NCBI RefSeq assembly: GCF_050948175.1
Contig: NW_027490124.1
Span: forward strand, 1,550,001-1,614,000
Length of the DNA stretch: 64,000 nt
Reading direction: 5' to 3'
Source: Xylocopa sonorina
Lineage: Eukaryota > Arthropoda > Insecta > Hymenoptera > Apidae
How positions within the stretch are numbered: the stretch's first letter is position 1; each line of letters opens with the position of its first letter. Below are positions 39,401 to 54,005 of the stretch, one piece after another. Below the pieces are notes generated by a model. The model did not search any database, had not been told where the DNA came from, and saw only the letters and a program-made list of their open reading frames with translations. A program made the translations under genes and the position numbers.

Positions 39401-42400
39401 TGCTTCGATGCGTAGACATCTGCAAACGCTATTTCCTAGCAAGGAAGTGTCGCATTTACATTCTTTTGAAGTGAGTACCAGGTATACATAACACTGCACA
39501 ATGAATATTATATGTAATTGTGAAACACAGAAATGAGAAGCGACATCGCGATTGGATTAGCATTAGGACTCTATTGCTACGATACGTAGATATCTGTAAA
39601 CGCTATTTCCTAGCAAGGAAGTGTCTTATTCACATTCTTTTGAAGTGCATACGAGGTAAACATGACACTTCGCGATGAATATTATATCTTATCATGAAAC
39701 ATAGAAATAAGATGCGATATCGCGATTTAAGAAGAATTAGAACTCTATTGCTTCGATACGTAGACATCTGCAAACGCTAAATCCTAGCAAAGAAGTGTCG
39801 CATTTACATTCTTTTGAGGTGAATACGAGGTATACATAACACTGCATAATGAATATTATATCTTATCATGAAACATAGAAATAAGATGCGATATGGCGAT
39901 TTATGAAACATTAGATGTCTATTGCTTCGATACGGAGAAACCTGCAAACGCTATTTCCTATCAAAGAAATGTCGCATTTACATTCATTTGAAAGGAATAC
40001 GAGGTATACATTGCACTTCGCAGTGAATATTATATCTTATCAAGAAACGTAGATATGAGATGCGATATGACGATTTAAGAAGCATTAGAACTCTATTGCT
40101 TCGATACGTAGACATCTGCAAACGCTATTTCCTAGCAAGGAAGTGTCAAGGCATATACATTCTTCTGAGGTGAATACGAGGTATACATAACACTGCATAA
40201 TGAATATTATATCTTATCATGAAACATAGAAATGAGATGCGATATGGCGATTTAAGAAGCATTAGAACACTATTGCTTCGATACGTAGACATCGGCAAAC
40301 GGTATTTCCTAGCAAGGAAGTGTCGCATTTACATTCTTTTGAGTTGAATACGAGGTATACATAACACTGCACAATGAATATTATATCTTATCATGAAACA
40401 TAGAAATGAGATGCGATATCGCGATATAAGGAGCATTAGAAACCTATTGCTTCGATACGTAGACATCTTCAAACGCCATTTCCAAGCAAGGAAGTGTCGC
40501 ATTTATATTCATTTGAAAGGAATACGAGGTATACATGACACATCGCAATGAATATTATATCTTATCATGAAACATAGAAATGAGATGCGATATGACGATT
40601 TAACGAGCATTAGAACTCTGTTACTTCGATACGTAGACATCTGCAAACGCTATTTCCTAGCAAGGAAGTGTCGCATTTACATTCATTTGAAGAGTAGACG
40701 AGATATGCATAACACTGCACAATGAATATTATATCTTATCATAAAACATAGAAATGAGATGCGATGTGGCGATTTATGAAGCATTAGTAGTCTATTGCTT
40801 CGATACGTATACATCTTCAAACGCTATTTCCTAGCAAGGAAGTGTCGCATTTACATTCTTTTGAGGTGAATACGAGGTATACATAGCACTGCACAACAAA
40901 TATTATATCTTGTCATGAAACATAGAAATGAGATGCGATATGGCGATTTAAGAAGCATTAGAACACTATTGCTTCGAGACGTAGACATCGGCAAACGGTA
41001 TTTCCTAGCAAGGAAGTGTCGCATTTACATTCATTTGAAGAGTAGACGAGATATACATAACACTGCACAATGAATATTATATCTTATCATAAAACATAGA
41101 AATGAGATGCGATATGGCGATTTAAGAAGCATTAGAACACTATTGCTTCGATACGTAGACATCGGCAAACGGTATTTCCTAGCAAGGAAGTGTCGCATTT
41201 ATATTCATTTGAAGAGTAGACGAGATATACATAACACTGCACAATGAATATTATATCTTATCATAAAACATAGAAATGAGGTGCGATATCGCGATTTAGG
41301 AAGCATCAGAACACTATTGCTGCGATACGTAGACATCCGCAAACGCTATTTCCTAGCATGGAAGTGTCGCATTTACATTCTTTTGAAGTGAATACGAGGT
41401 ATATATGACACTTCGCAATGAATATTATATCTTATTATGGAACATAGAGATGAAATGCGATATCGCGTTTTAAGAAGAATTAGAAATCTACTGCTTCGAT
41501 ACGTAGACATCTGCAAACGCTATTTAATAGCAGGGAAGTGTCGCATTTACATTCTTTTGAAGTGAATACGAAATATACATGACATTTCGCAATGAATATT
41601 ATATCTTGCTATGAAACATAGAAATGAGATGCGATATCTTGTTTTAAGAAGCTTTAGAACTCTATAGCTACGGTACGTTGATATCTGGAAACACTATTAC
41701 CTAGCAAGGAAGTTTCGCATTTGCATTCATTTGAAGTGAATACGAGGCATACACATACTTCGCAATGAATAATATATCTTATCACGAAACATAAAAATGA
41801 AATGCGATATCGCGTTTTAAGATGCATTAGAACTCTATTGCTACGATACGTAGACATCTGCAAACGCTATTTCCTAGCAAGGAAGTGTCGCATTTGCATT
41901 CTTTCGAAGTGAAAACGAGATATACATTACAATCCATAATGAATATCATATCTTATCATGAAACATAAAAATAGATGCGATATCCCGTTATAAGAAGCAT
42001 TAGAACTCTATTGCTTCGACACGTCGACATCTGCAAACGCTATTCCCTAGCCAGGAAGTGTCGCATTTACATTCTTTTGAAGTGTATTCGAGGTATAAGT
42101 TACATTTCGCAATGACTATTATGTATTATCATGAAACATAGAATTGAGATGCGATATCGCGTTTTAAGAAGCATTAGAACTCTATTGCTACGATACGTAG
42201 ACATCCGCAAACGCTATATCCCAGCATGGAAGTGTCGCATTTACATTCCTTTGAGGTGAATACGAAGTATACATGACACTTCGCAATGAATACTATATCT
42301 TATCATGAAACATAGAAATGAGATGCGATATCTTGTTTTAAGAAGCTTTAGAACTCTATAGCTACGGTACGTTGATATCTGGAAACACTATTACCTAGCA

Positions 42401-45400
42401 AGGAAGTGTCGCATTTGCATTCATTTGAAGTGAATACGAGGTATACATGACACTTCGCAATGAATAATATATCTTATCACGAAACATAAAAATGAAATGC
42501 GATATCGCGTTTTAAGGTACATTAGAACTCTATTGCTACGATACGTAGACATCTGCAAACGCTATTTCCTAGCAAGGAAGTGTCGTATTTACATTCTTTC
42601 GAAGTGAATACGAGGTATACATTACAATCCATAATGAATATTATATCTTATCATGAAACATAGAAATAGATGCGATATCCCGCTATAAGAAGCATTAGAA
42701 CCCTATTGCTTCGATACGTAGACATCTGCAAACGCTATTCCCTAGCCAGGAAGTGTCGCATTTACATTCTTTTGAAGTGTATTCGAGGTATAAGTTACAT
42801 TTCGCAATGACTATTATGTATTATCATGAAATATAGAATTGAGATGCGATATCGCGTTTTAAGAAGCATTAGAACTCTATTGCTACGATACGTGGAAATC
42901 CGCAAACGCTATTTCCTAGCATGGAAGTGTCGCATTTACATTCTTTTGAAGTGAATACGAGGTATACATGACAATTCGCATTGAATATTATATCTTATTG
43001 TGAAACATAGATATGATTTGCGATATCGCGTTTCAAGAAGCATTAGAACACTATTTCTACGATACGTAAACATCTGCAAACGCTATTTCCAAGCAAGGAA
43101 GTGTCGCATTTACACTCTTTTGAAGTGAATACCCGGTACACATGACACTTCGCAATGAATATTATATCTCATTATGCAACATAGAAATGAGATGCGATAT
43201 CGCGTTTTAAGAAGCATTTGAAATCTATTGCTACGATACGTAGACATCCGCAAACGCTATATCCCAGCATAGAAGTGTCGCATTTACATTCCTTTCAGGT
43301 GAATACGAGGTATACATGACACTTCGCAATGAATACTATATCTTATCATGAAACATAGAAATGAGATGCGATATCTTATTTTAAGAAGCTTTAGTTCTAT
43401 ATAGCTACGGTACGTTGATATCTGGAAACACTATTTCCTAGCAAGGAAGTGGCGCATTTGCAATCATTTGAAGTGAATACGAGATATACATGACACTACG
43501 CAATGAATAATATATCTTATCACGAAACATAAAAATGAAATGCGATATCGCGATTTAAGAAGCATTAGAATTCAATTGCTTCGATACGCATATATCTGCA
43601 AACGCTACTACCTAGCAAGGAAGTGTAGCATTTACATTCTTTTGTGGTGTATACGAGGAGTACATAACACTTCGCAATGAAAATTATATCATATCATGGG
43701 ACATAGAAATGAGATGCGATAGCGCCTTTGAAGAAGCATTAGAACTCTATTGCTACGCTACTTAGACGACTGCCAACGCTATTTCCTAGCAAGGAAGTAT
43801 CGCATTTATATACATATGAAGTGTATGCGAGTTGTGCATAACACTTCGCAATTAATATCATATCTTATCATGAAACATTGAAATAAATTGCGATATGACG
43901 ATTTAAAAAGCATTAGAACTCTATTGCTTCGATACGTAGACATCTGGGAACGCTATTTCTTAGCAAGGAAGTGTCGCATTTACATTCTTTTGAAGTGTCG
44001 ACGAGGCATACATAACTCTTCGCAATGAATATTATATCTTATCATGAAACATAGAATTGAGATGCGATATCGCGTGTTAAGAAGCATTAGAACTGTATTG
44101 CTTGGATACGTAGTCATCTCGAAATGCATTTTCTAGCGAGGAAGTGTGGCATTTATATTCCTTTGAAGTGTAGACGAGGTATACATAGCACTTCGCGATG
44201 AATAATGTATCTTATCATGATACAACAAATTGCGATGCGATATCGCGTTTAAAGAAGCATTAGAATTCTATCGCTTCGATACGTAGACATCTGCCAACGC
44301 TATTTCCTAGCAAGGAAGTGTCGCATTTACATTCTTTTCAAGTGAGTATGAGGTATACATGACACTTCGCAATGAATATTATATCTTAACATGAAGCATA
44401 GAAATGAGATGCGACATCGCGTTTTGAGAAGCTTTAGAACTCTATTGCTACGATACGTAGATATCTGTAAACGCTATTTCCTAGCAAGGAAGTGTAGCAT
44501 TTACATTCTTTTGAAGTGAATACGAGGTATACATAACACTCCACAATGTATATTATATCTCATCATGAAACATAGAAATAAGGAGCGATTTCGCGCTTTA
44601 GGTGGCACTAGAATTCTATTGCTACGATACGTAGACATCTGAAAACGCTATTTCCTAGCAATGAAGTGTCGCATTTACATTCACTTGAAGTGTATGCCAG
44701 GTATACATGACACTTCGCAGTGAATATTATATATTATCATGAAGCATAGAAATGAGATGCGATATCGCGTCTTGAGAAGCATTAGATCCCTATTGCTTCG
44801 ATACGTAGACATCTGCCAACGCTACATCCTAGCAAGGAAGTGTCGCATTTACATTCTTTTGAAAGGAATACGAGGTATACATGACACTACGCAATGAATA
44901 TTATATATTATCACGAAACATAGATATGAGATGCGATAACGCGAATTAGCATGCTTTAGAAATCTATTGCTTCGATACGTAGACGTCTGCAAACGCTATT
45001 TCCTAGCAAGGAAGTGTCGCATTTACATTCTTTTGAAGTGAATACTAGGTGTACATAACACTGCACAATGAATATTATAAATTATCATGAAACATAGAAA
45101 TGAGATGCAATATGGCGATTTAAGAAGAATTAGAAACCTATTGCTTCGATACGAAGACATCTGCACACGCTATTTCCTAGCAAGGAAGTGTGGCATTTAC
45201 ATTCTTTTGAAGTGAATACGAGGTATACATGACACTTCGCAATGAATATTTAATCTTATCATGAAACATAGGAGTGTGATGCGATATCGCGTTTTAATAA
45301 GCGTTAGAACACAATTGCTACGATACGTAGACATCTGCAAACACTATTTAATAGGAAGGAAGAGTCGCATTTACATCCTTTGAAGTGAACACAAGGTATA

Positions 45401-48400
45401 CATGACACTTCGTAATGAATATTATACCTTATAATGAAATATAGAAATGAGATGCGATATCGCGTTTTAAGAAGCATTAGAACTCTATTCCTACAATACG
45501 TAGACATCTGCACACGCTATTTCCTAGCAAGGAAGTGTCGCATTTACATACATTTGAAGTGTATGCGAGGTATTCATGACACATCGCAATGAATATTATA
45601 TCTCATCATGAAACATAGGAATGAGATGCGATATCTCGTTTGAAGAAGCATTAGAACTATATTGCTTCGATACGTAGACATCTGGAAACGCTACTTCCTA
45701 GCAGGGAAGTGTCGCATTTACATTCTTTTGAAGGGAATAAGAGGTATACATGTCACTTCGCAATGAATATTATATCTTATCAGGAAACGTAGATATGAGA
45801 TGCGATATCGTGAATTAGCATGCTTTAGAAATCTATTGCTTCAATACGTAGACATCTGCAAACACTATTTCCTCGGAAGGAAGTGTCGCATTTTCATTCT
45901 TTTGAAGTGAATACGAGGTATACATAACACTCCACAATGAATATTATGTATTATCATGAAACATGGTAATCAGTAGCGATATCGCGTTTTGAGAAGCATT
46001 AGAACTCTAATGCCACGAAACATAGACATCCTCAAACGCTATTTCCTGGAGAGGAAGTGTCGCGTTTACACTCTTTTGAAAGGAATACGAGGTATACATG
46101 ACACTTCGCCATGAATATTGTATCTTATCATGAAACGTAGATATGAGATGCGATATGACGATTTAAGAAGCATTAGAAATCTATTGCTTCGATACGCAGA
46201 CATCTGCAAACGCTATTTCCAAGCAAGGAAGTGTCGCATGTACATTCAATTGAAGTGTATGCGAGGTATACATGGCACTTCGCAATGAATATTATATCTT
46301 ATCATGAAACATAGAAATGAGATGCGATATGGCGATTTATGAAGCATTAGATGCCTAGAGCTTCGACACGTAGACATCTGCAAACGATATTTCCTAGCAA
46401 GCAAGTGTCGCATTTACATTCATTTTAAGTGTATGCGAGGTATACATGACACTTCGCAATGAATATTATATATTTTCATGATACATAGAAATAAGAGGCG
46501 ATATCGCGTTTTGAGAGGCATTAGAACTCCAATTCTACGATACGTAGGCATCTGCAAACGCTATTTCCTAGCAAGGAAGTGTCGCATTTACATTCATTTG
46601 AAGTATAGACGAGATATATATAACACTGCACAATGAATATTATATCTTATCATGAAACATAGAAATGAGATGCGATATGGCGATTTAAGATGCATTAGAA
46701 ATCTATTGGTTCGATACGTAGACATCTTCAAGTGGTATTTCCTAGCAAGGAAGTGTCGCATTTACATTCACTTGTAGTATAGATGAGATATACATAACAC
46801 TGCACAATGAATATTATATCTTATCATGGAACATAGAAATGAGATGCGATATGGCGATTTAAGAAGCATTAGATGCCTATTGGTTCGATACGTCGACATC
46901 TGCAAACGCTACTTCTTAGCAAGGAAGTGTCATAATTACATTTTTTTGAGGTGAATGCGAGGTATACATAACACTGCGCAATGAATATTATATCTTATCA
47001 TGAAGCATAGAAATGAGGTGCGATATGGCGATTTATGAAGCATTAGATGTCTATTTCCTCGATACGTAGACATCTGCAAACGCTATTTCCTAGGAACGAA
47101 GTGTCGCGCTTACATACTTTTGAAGTGAATACGAGGTTTACATAACACTCCACAATGAATATTATATCTTACCATGAAACATAGAAATGAGATGCAATGT
47201 GGAGGTTTAAGAAGCATTAGAAATCTGTTGCTTCGACAGGTAGACATCTGCAAACGCTATTTCCAAGCAAGGAAGTGTCGCGTTTACATTCTTTTGAAGT
47301 GAATACGGGGTGTACATAACACTGCACAATGAATATTATATCTTATCTTGAAACATAGAAATGAGATGCGATATCGCGATTTAAGAAGATTTAGAACTCT
47401 ATTGCTTCGATACGTAGATATCTGCAAACACTATTTCCTAGCAAGGAACTGTCGCATTCACATCCATTTGTAGTGTATGCGAGGTATACATGACACTTCG
47501 CAATGAATATTATATATTATCATGTAACATGGTAATGAAACATGGAATACATGATTAGCAATTTCGCGTTTTGAGAAGCATTAGAACACTAATGGTACGA
47601 TACGTAAATATCTGCAAACGCTATTTCCTAGGAACGAAGTGAAGCGCTTACATACTTTTGAAGTGAATACGAGGTTTACATAACACTCCACAATGAATAT
47701 TATATCTTACCATGAAACATAGAAATGAGATGCAATGTTGAGATTTAAGAAGCATTAGAAATCTGTTGCTTCGACAGGTAGACATCTGCAAACGCTATTT
47801 CCAAGCAAGGAAGTGTCGCGTTTACATTCTTTTGAAGTGAATACGGGGTATACATAACACTGCACAATGAATATTATATCTTATCTTGAAACATAGAAAT
47901 GAGATGCGATATCGCGATTTAAGAAGCTCTAGAACACTTTTGCATCAATACGTAGATATCTGCAAACGCTATTTCCTAGCAAGGACCTGTCGCATTTACA
48001 TTCATTTGAAGTGCATGCGAGGTATACATAACACTCCACAATGAATATTTTATATTATCATGAAACATAGTACTGAGTAGCGATATCGCGTTTTGAGAAG
48101 CATTAGAACTCTATTGGTTCAATACGTAGACATCTGCAAACCCTACTTCCTAGAAGGAAGTGTCGCATTTACATTCTTTTGAAAAGAATACGAGGTATAC
48201 ATGACACTTCGCAATGAATATTATATCTTATCATGAAACATAGAAATGAGATGCGATATGACGATTTAAGAAGCATTAGGACGCTATTGCTTCGATACGT
48301 AGACATCTGCAATCACTACTTCCTAGCAAGGAAGTGTCGCATTTACATTCTACTGAAGTGAATACGAGGTATACATAGCACTGCACAATGAATATTATAT

Positions 48401-49773
48401 CGTATCATTAAACATAGAAATGAGATGCGATATCGCGATTTAAGAAGATTTAGAACTCTATTGCTTCGATACGTAGATATCTGCAAACACAATTTCCTAG
48501 CAAGGAACTGTCGCATTCACATTCATTTGAAGTGTATGCGAGGTATACATGACACTTCGCAATGAATATTATATATTATCATGAAACATAGGTATGAGAT
48601 GCAATATCGCGTATTAGCAAGTTTTAGAAATCCATTGCTTCGATACGTAGACATCTGCAAACGCTATTTCCTAGCAAGGAAGTGTAGCATTTACATCCAT
48701 GTGAAGTATAGACGAGATATACATAACTCTGCACAGTGAATATTATATCTTATCAGGAAACGTAGATATGAGATGCGAAATGACGATTTATGAAGCATTA
48801 GAACTCTATTGCTTCGATACGTAGACATCTGCAAACGCTATTTCCTAGCAAGGAAGTGTCGCAATTACATTCTCTTGAAGTGAATACGAGGTATACATAA
48901 CACACCACAATGAATATTATATATTATCATGAAACATAGTAATGAGTAGTGATATCGCGTTTTGAGAAGCATTAGAAATCTAATGCCACGATACGTAGAC
49001 ATCTGCAAACGCTATTTCCTAGCAAGGAAGTGTCGCATTTACATCCATTTGAAGTATAGACGTGATATACATAACACTGCACAATGAATATTATATCTTA
49101 CCATGAAATATAGAAATGAGTTGCGATATCGCGATTTAAGAAGATTTAGAACTCTATTGCTTCGATACGTAGATATCTGCAAACACTATCTCCTAGCAAG
49201 GAACTGTCGCTTTCACATTAATTTGAAGTGTCGCGAGATGTACATGACACTTCGCAATGAATATTATAACTTATCATGAAACATAGAAATGAGATGCGAT
49301 ATGACGATTTAAGGAGCATTACAACTCTATTGCTCCGATACGTAGACATCTGCAAACGCTACTTCCTAGCAAGGAAGTGTCGCATTTACATTCTTTTCAA
49401 GTGAATACGAGGTGTACATAACACTCCACAATGAATATTATGTATTATCATGAAACATAGGAATGAGATGCGATATCGCGATTTAAGAAAAATTAGAACA
49501 CTATTGCTTCGATACGTAGACATCTGCACACGCTATTTCCTAGGAAGGAAGTGTGGCAATTACATTCACTGGAAGTGTATGCGAGGTATAAGTCACATTT
49601 CGCAATGAATATTATATCTTGTCACGAAACATAGAAATGAGATGCGATATCGCGATTTAAGAAGCATTAAACACTATTGCTTCGATAGATCTAATGACGT
49701 AGACATCTGCAAACGCTATTTCCTAGCATGGAAGTGTCGCACTTACATTCTTTTGAAGTGAATAGGAGGTATA

Positions 49774-49860
49774 CATGACACTTCGCAATGAATATTATAT
49801 CTTATCATGAAACATAGAAGAGAGATGCGATACATTTGTTTGGAGTGAATACTAGGTATA
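49774..49860 (+). repeat. Half-length satellite monomer (87 bp)
   Basis: CATGACACTTCGCAATG occurs at 49,774 and 49,861, 87 bp apart, exactly half the normal 174. The text jumps from GATGCGATA directly to CATTTGTTTGGAGTG, so an internal half monomer is missing. Confidence 0.88.
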
Positions 49861-52800
49861 CATGACACTTCGCAATGAATATTATATCTTATTATGAAGC
49901 ATAGAAATGAGATGCGATATCGCGTTTTGAGAAGCATTAGAACTCTATTGCTACGATACGTAGACATCTGCAAACGCTATTTCCTAGCAAGGAATAGTCG
50001 GATTTACATTCTTATGAAGTGAATACGAGGTATACATGACACTTCGCAATGAATATTATATCTTATCACGAAACATAGAAATGAAATGCGAAATCGCGAT
50101 TTATGTAGCGTTAGAACTCCATTGCTACGATACGTAGGCATCTGCAAACGCTAAGCCCTAGCAAGGAATAGTCGCATTTACATTCTTTTGATGTGAATAC
50201 GAGGTATACATGACACTTCGCAATGAATATTATATCTTATAATGAAACATAGAAATGAGATGCGGTATCGCGATCTAAGAACCATTAGAACGCTATTGCT
50301 ACGATACGTAGACATCTGCAAACGCTATTTCCTAGCAAGCAATAGTCGCATTTACATTCTTTTGAAGTGAATACGAGGTATACATGACACTTCGCAATGA
50401 ATATTATATCTTATCAGGAAACATAGAAATGAGATGCGATATCGCGTTTTGAGAAGCATTAGAACTCTATAGTTACGATACGTAGACATCTGCAAACGCT
50501 ATTTCCTAGCATGGAAGTGTCGCACTTACATTCTTTTGAAGTGAATACGAAGTATACATGACACTTCGGAATGATAATTATGACTTATCACGAAACATGG
50601 AAATGAGATGCGATATCGCGTTTTGAGAAGCATTAGAACTCTATTGCTACGATACGTAGACATCTGCAAACGCTATTTCCTAGCAAGGAATAGTCGCATT
50701 TACATTCTTTTGAAGTGAAAACGAGGTATACATGACACTTCGCAATGAATATTATATCTTATCATGAAACATAGAAGTGAGATGCGATATCGCGTTTCAA
50801 GAAGCATTAGAACTCTTTTGCCTCGACGCGTAGACATCTGCAGAGGCTATTCCCCAGCATGGAAGAGTCGCATTTACATTGTTTTGAAGTGAATACGAGG
50901 TGTACATGACACTTCGCAATGAATATTATATCTTATCACGAAACATAGAAATGTGATGCGAAATCGCGATTCATGTAGCATTAGAACTCCATTGGTACGA
51001 TACGTAGGCATCTGCAAACGCTATGCCCTAGCAAGGAATAGTCGCATTTACATTCTTCTGATGTGAATACGAGGTATACGTGACACTTCGCAATGAATAT
51101 TATATCTTATAATGAAACATAGAAATGAGATGCGGTATCGCGATGTAAGAACCATTAGAACGCTATTGCTACGATACGTAGACATCTGCAAACGCTATTT
51201 CCTAGCAAGCAATAGTCGCATTTACATTCTTTTGAAGTGAATGCGAGGTATACATGACACTTCGGCATGAATGTTATATCTTATCAGGAAACATAGAAAT
51301 GAGATGCGATATCGCGTTTTGAGAAGCATTAGAACTCTATTGATACGATACGTAGACAACTGCAATCGCTATTTCCTAGCAAGCAATAGTCGCATTTTCA
51401 TTCTTTTGAAGTGAATTCGAGGTTTACATGACACTTCGGAATGAATATTATAACTTATCATGAAACATAGAAATGAGATGCGATATCGCGATCTAAGAAG
51501 CATTAGGACGCTATTGCTACAATACGTAGACATCTGCAAACGCTATTTCCTAGCAAGGAATCGTCGGATTTACATTCTTTTGATGTGAATACGAGGTATA
51601 CATGACACTTCGCAATGAATATTATATCTTATCACGAAACGTAGAAATGTGATGCGAAATCGCGATTCATGTAGCATTAGAACTCCATTGCTACGATACG
51701 TAGGCATCTGCAAACGCTATGCCCTTGCAAGGAATAGACGCATTTACATTCTTTTGATGTGAATACGAGGTATACATGACACTTCGCAATGAATATTATA
51801 TCTTATGATGAAGCATAGAAATGAGATGCGATATCGCGTTTTAGAAGCATTAGAACCCTATTGCTACGATACGTAGACATCTGCAAACGCTATTTCCTAG
51901 CAAGGAAGTGCCGCATTTACATTTGTTTGGAGTGAATGCGAGGTATACATGACACTTCGCAATGAATATTACATATTACCATGAAGCATAGAAATGAGAT
52001 GCGATATCGCGTTTTGAGAAGCATTAGAACCCTATTGCTACGATACGTAGACATCTGCAAACGCTATTTCCGAGCAAGGAAGATTCGCATTTACATTCGT
52101 TTGAAGTGAATACGAGGTATACATGACACTTCGCAATGAACATTATATCTTATCATGTAACAAAAGAGTGAGATGCGATATCGTGTCTTATGAAGCATTA
52201 GAACCCTATTGCCTCGATGCGGAGATATCTGCAAACGCTATTTCCTAGTATGGAAGTGTCGCATTTACATTCTTTTGAAGTGAATTCGAGGTATACATGA
52301 CACTTCGCAATGAATATTATATCTTATCATGAAACATAGAAGAGAGATGCGATATCGCGTTTTAGGAAGCATTAGAACTCTATGGCATCGATGCGGAAAC
52401 AACAGCAAGCGCTATTTCCTAGCATGGAAGTGTCGCACTTACATTCTTTTGAAGTGTATACAAGGTATACGTGACCATTCGCAATGAATATTATATCTTA
52501 TCACGAAACATAGAAATGAGATGCGATATCGCGATTTAAGTAGCATTAGAACTCTATTGCTACGATACGTAGGCATCTGAATACGCTATTTCCTAGCATG
52601 GAGTAGTCTCATTTACATTCTGTTGAAGTGAATACGAGGTATACATGACACTTCGCAATGAATATTATATCTTATCACGAAACATATAAATGAGATGCGA
52701 TATCGCGATTTAAGTAGCATTGGAACTCTATTGCTACGATACGTAGACATCTGAATACGCCATTTCCTAGCAAGGAAGTGTCGCATTTACATTCGTTTGG

Positions 52801-54005
52801 AGAGAATACGAGGTGTACATGACACTTCGCAATGAATATTATATCTTATCATGAAACATAGAAGAGAGCTGCGATATCGCGTTTTAAGAAGCATTAGAAC
52901 TCTATGCCCTCGATGCGGAGACATCTGCAAACGCTATTTCCTAGCATGGAAGTGTCGCACTTACATTCTTTTGAAGTGAATACGAGGTATACATGACACT
53001 TCGCAATGAATATTATATCTTATAATGAAACATAGAAAAGAGATGCGATATCGCGTTTTAAGAAGCATTAGAACTCTATGGCATCGATGCGGAGACATCA
53101 GCAAACGCCATTTCCTAGCATAGAAGTGTCGCACTTACATTCTTTTGAAGTGAATACGAGGTAAACATGACACTTCTCGATGAATGTTATATCTTATCAC
53201 GAAACATATAAATGAGATGCGATATCGCGATTTAAGTAGCATTAGAACGCTATTGCTACGATATGTAGACATCTGAATACGCTATTTCCTAGCAAGGAAG
53301 TGTCGCATTTACATTCTTCTGAAGTGAATTCGAGGTATACATGACACTTCGCAATGAATATTATATCTTATCATGAAGCATAGAAATGAGATGCGATATC
53401 GCGATCTAAGAAGCATTAGAACTGTATTGCTACGATACCTAGGCATCTGCAAACGCTATGCCCTAGCAAGGAATAGTCGCATTTACATTCTTTTGATGTG
53501 AATACGAGGTATACATGACTCTTCGCAATGAATATTATATCTTATAATGAAACAGAGAAATGAGATGCGATATCGCGATCTAAGAAGCATTAGAACTCTA
53601 TTGCCTCGACGCGTAGACACCTGCAGACGCTATTTCCTAGCATGGATGTGTCGCATTTTCATTCTTTTGTAGTGAATGCGAGGTATACATGACACTTCGC
53701 AATGAATATTATATCTTATCATGAAACATAGAAGAGAGATGCGATATCGCGTTTTAGGAAGCATTAGAACTCTATGGCATCGATGCGGAAACAACAGCAA
53801 ACGCTATTTCCTAGCATGGAAGTGTCGCACTTACATTCTTTTGAAGTGAATACGAGGTATACATGACACTTCGCAATGAATATTATATCTTATCATGAGA
53901 CATAGAGATGAGGTGCGATATCGCGTTTTAACGAGAATTAGAACTCTATAGCTTCGATACAGAGATATCTGGGAACGTAATTTCCTTGAAAGGAAGTGTA
54001 GCATT

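Larger units (their letters stand above)
35366..54005 (+). repeat. 174-bp satellite, long right part of the + strand array
   Basis: About 107 monomers, mainly the TAGCAAGG / CTTCGATACG variant up to about 49.6 kb, then mostly CTACGATACG with TAGCATGG or AGCAATAGTCGC. Local higher-order units appear. A 4-monomer offset (696 bp) links 36,173-36,410 with 36,869-37,106. AAATCGCGAT words at 50,091, 50,961 and 51,657 are 5 and 4 monomers apart. Irregular monomers include a 16-bp deletion at about 37,519, a 16-bp insertion at about 47,530, a 10-bp insertion at about 49,687 and an 87-bp half monomer at 49,774-49,860. The block ends after AGTGTAGCATTTT at about 54,005. No gene is visible. Confidence 0.95.
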
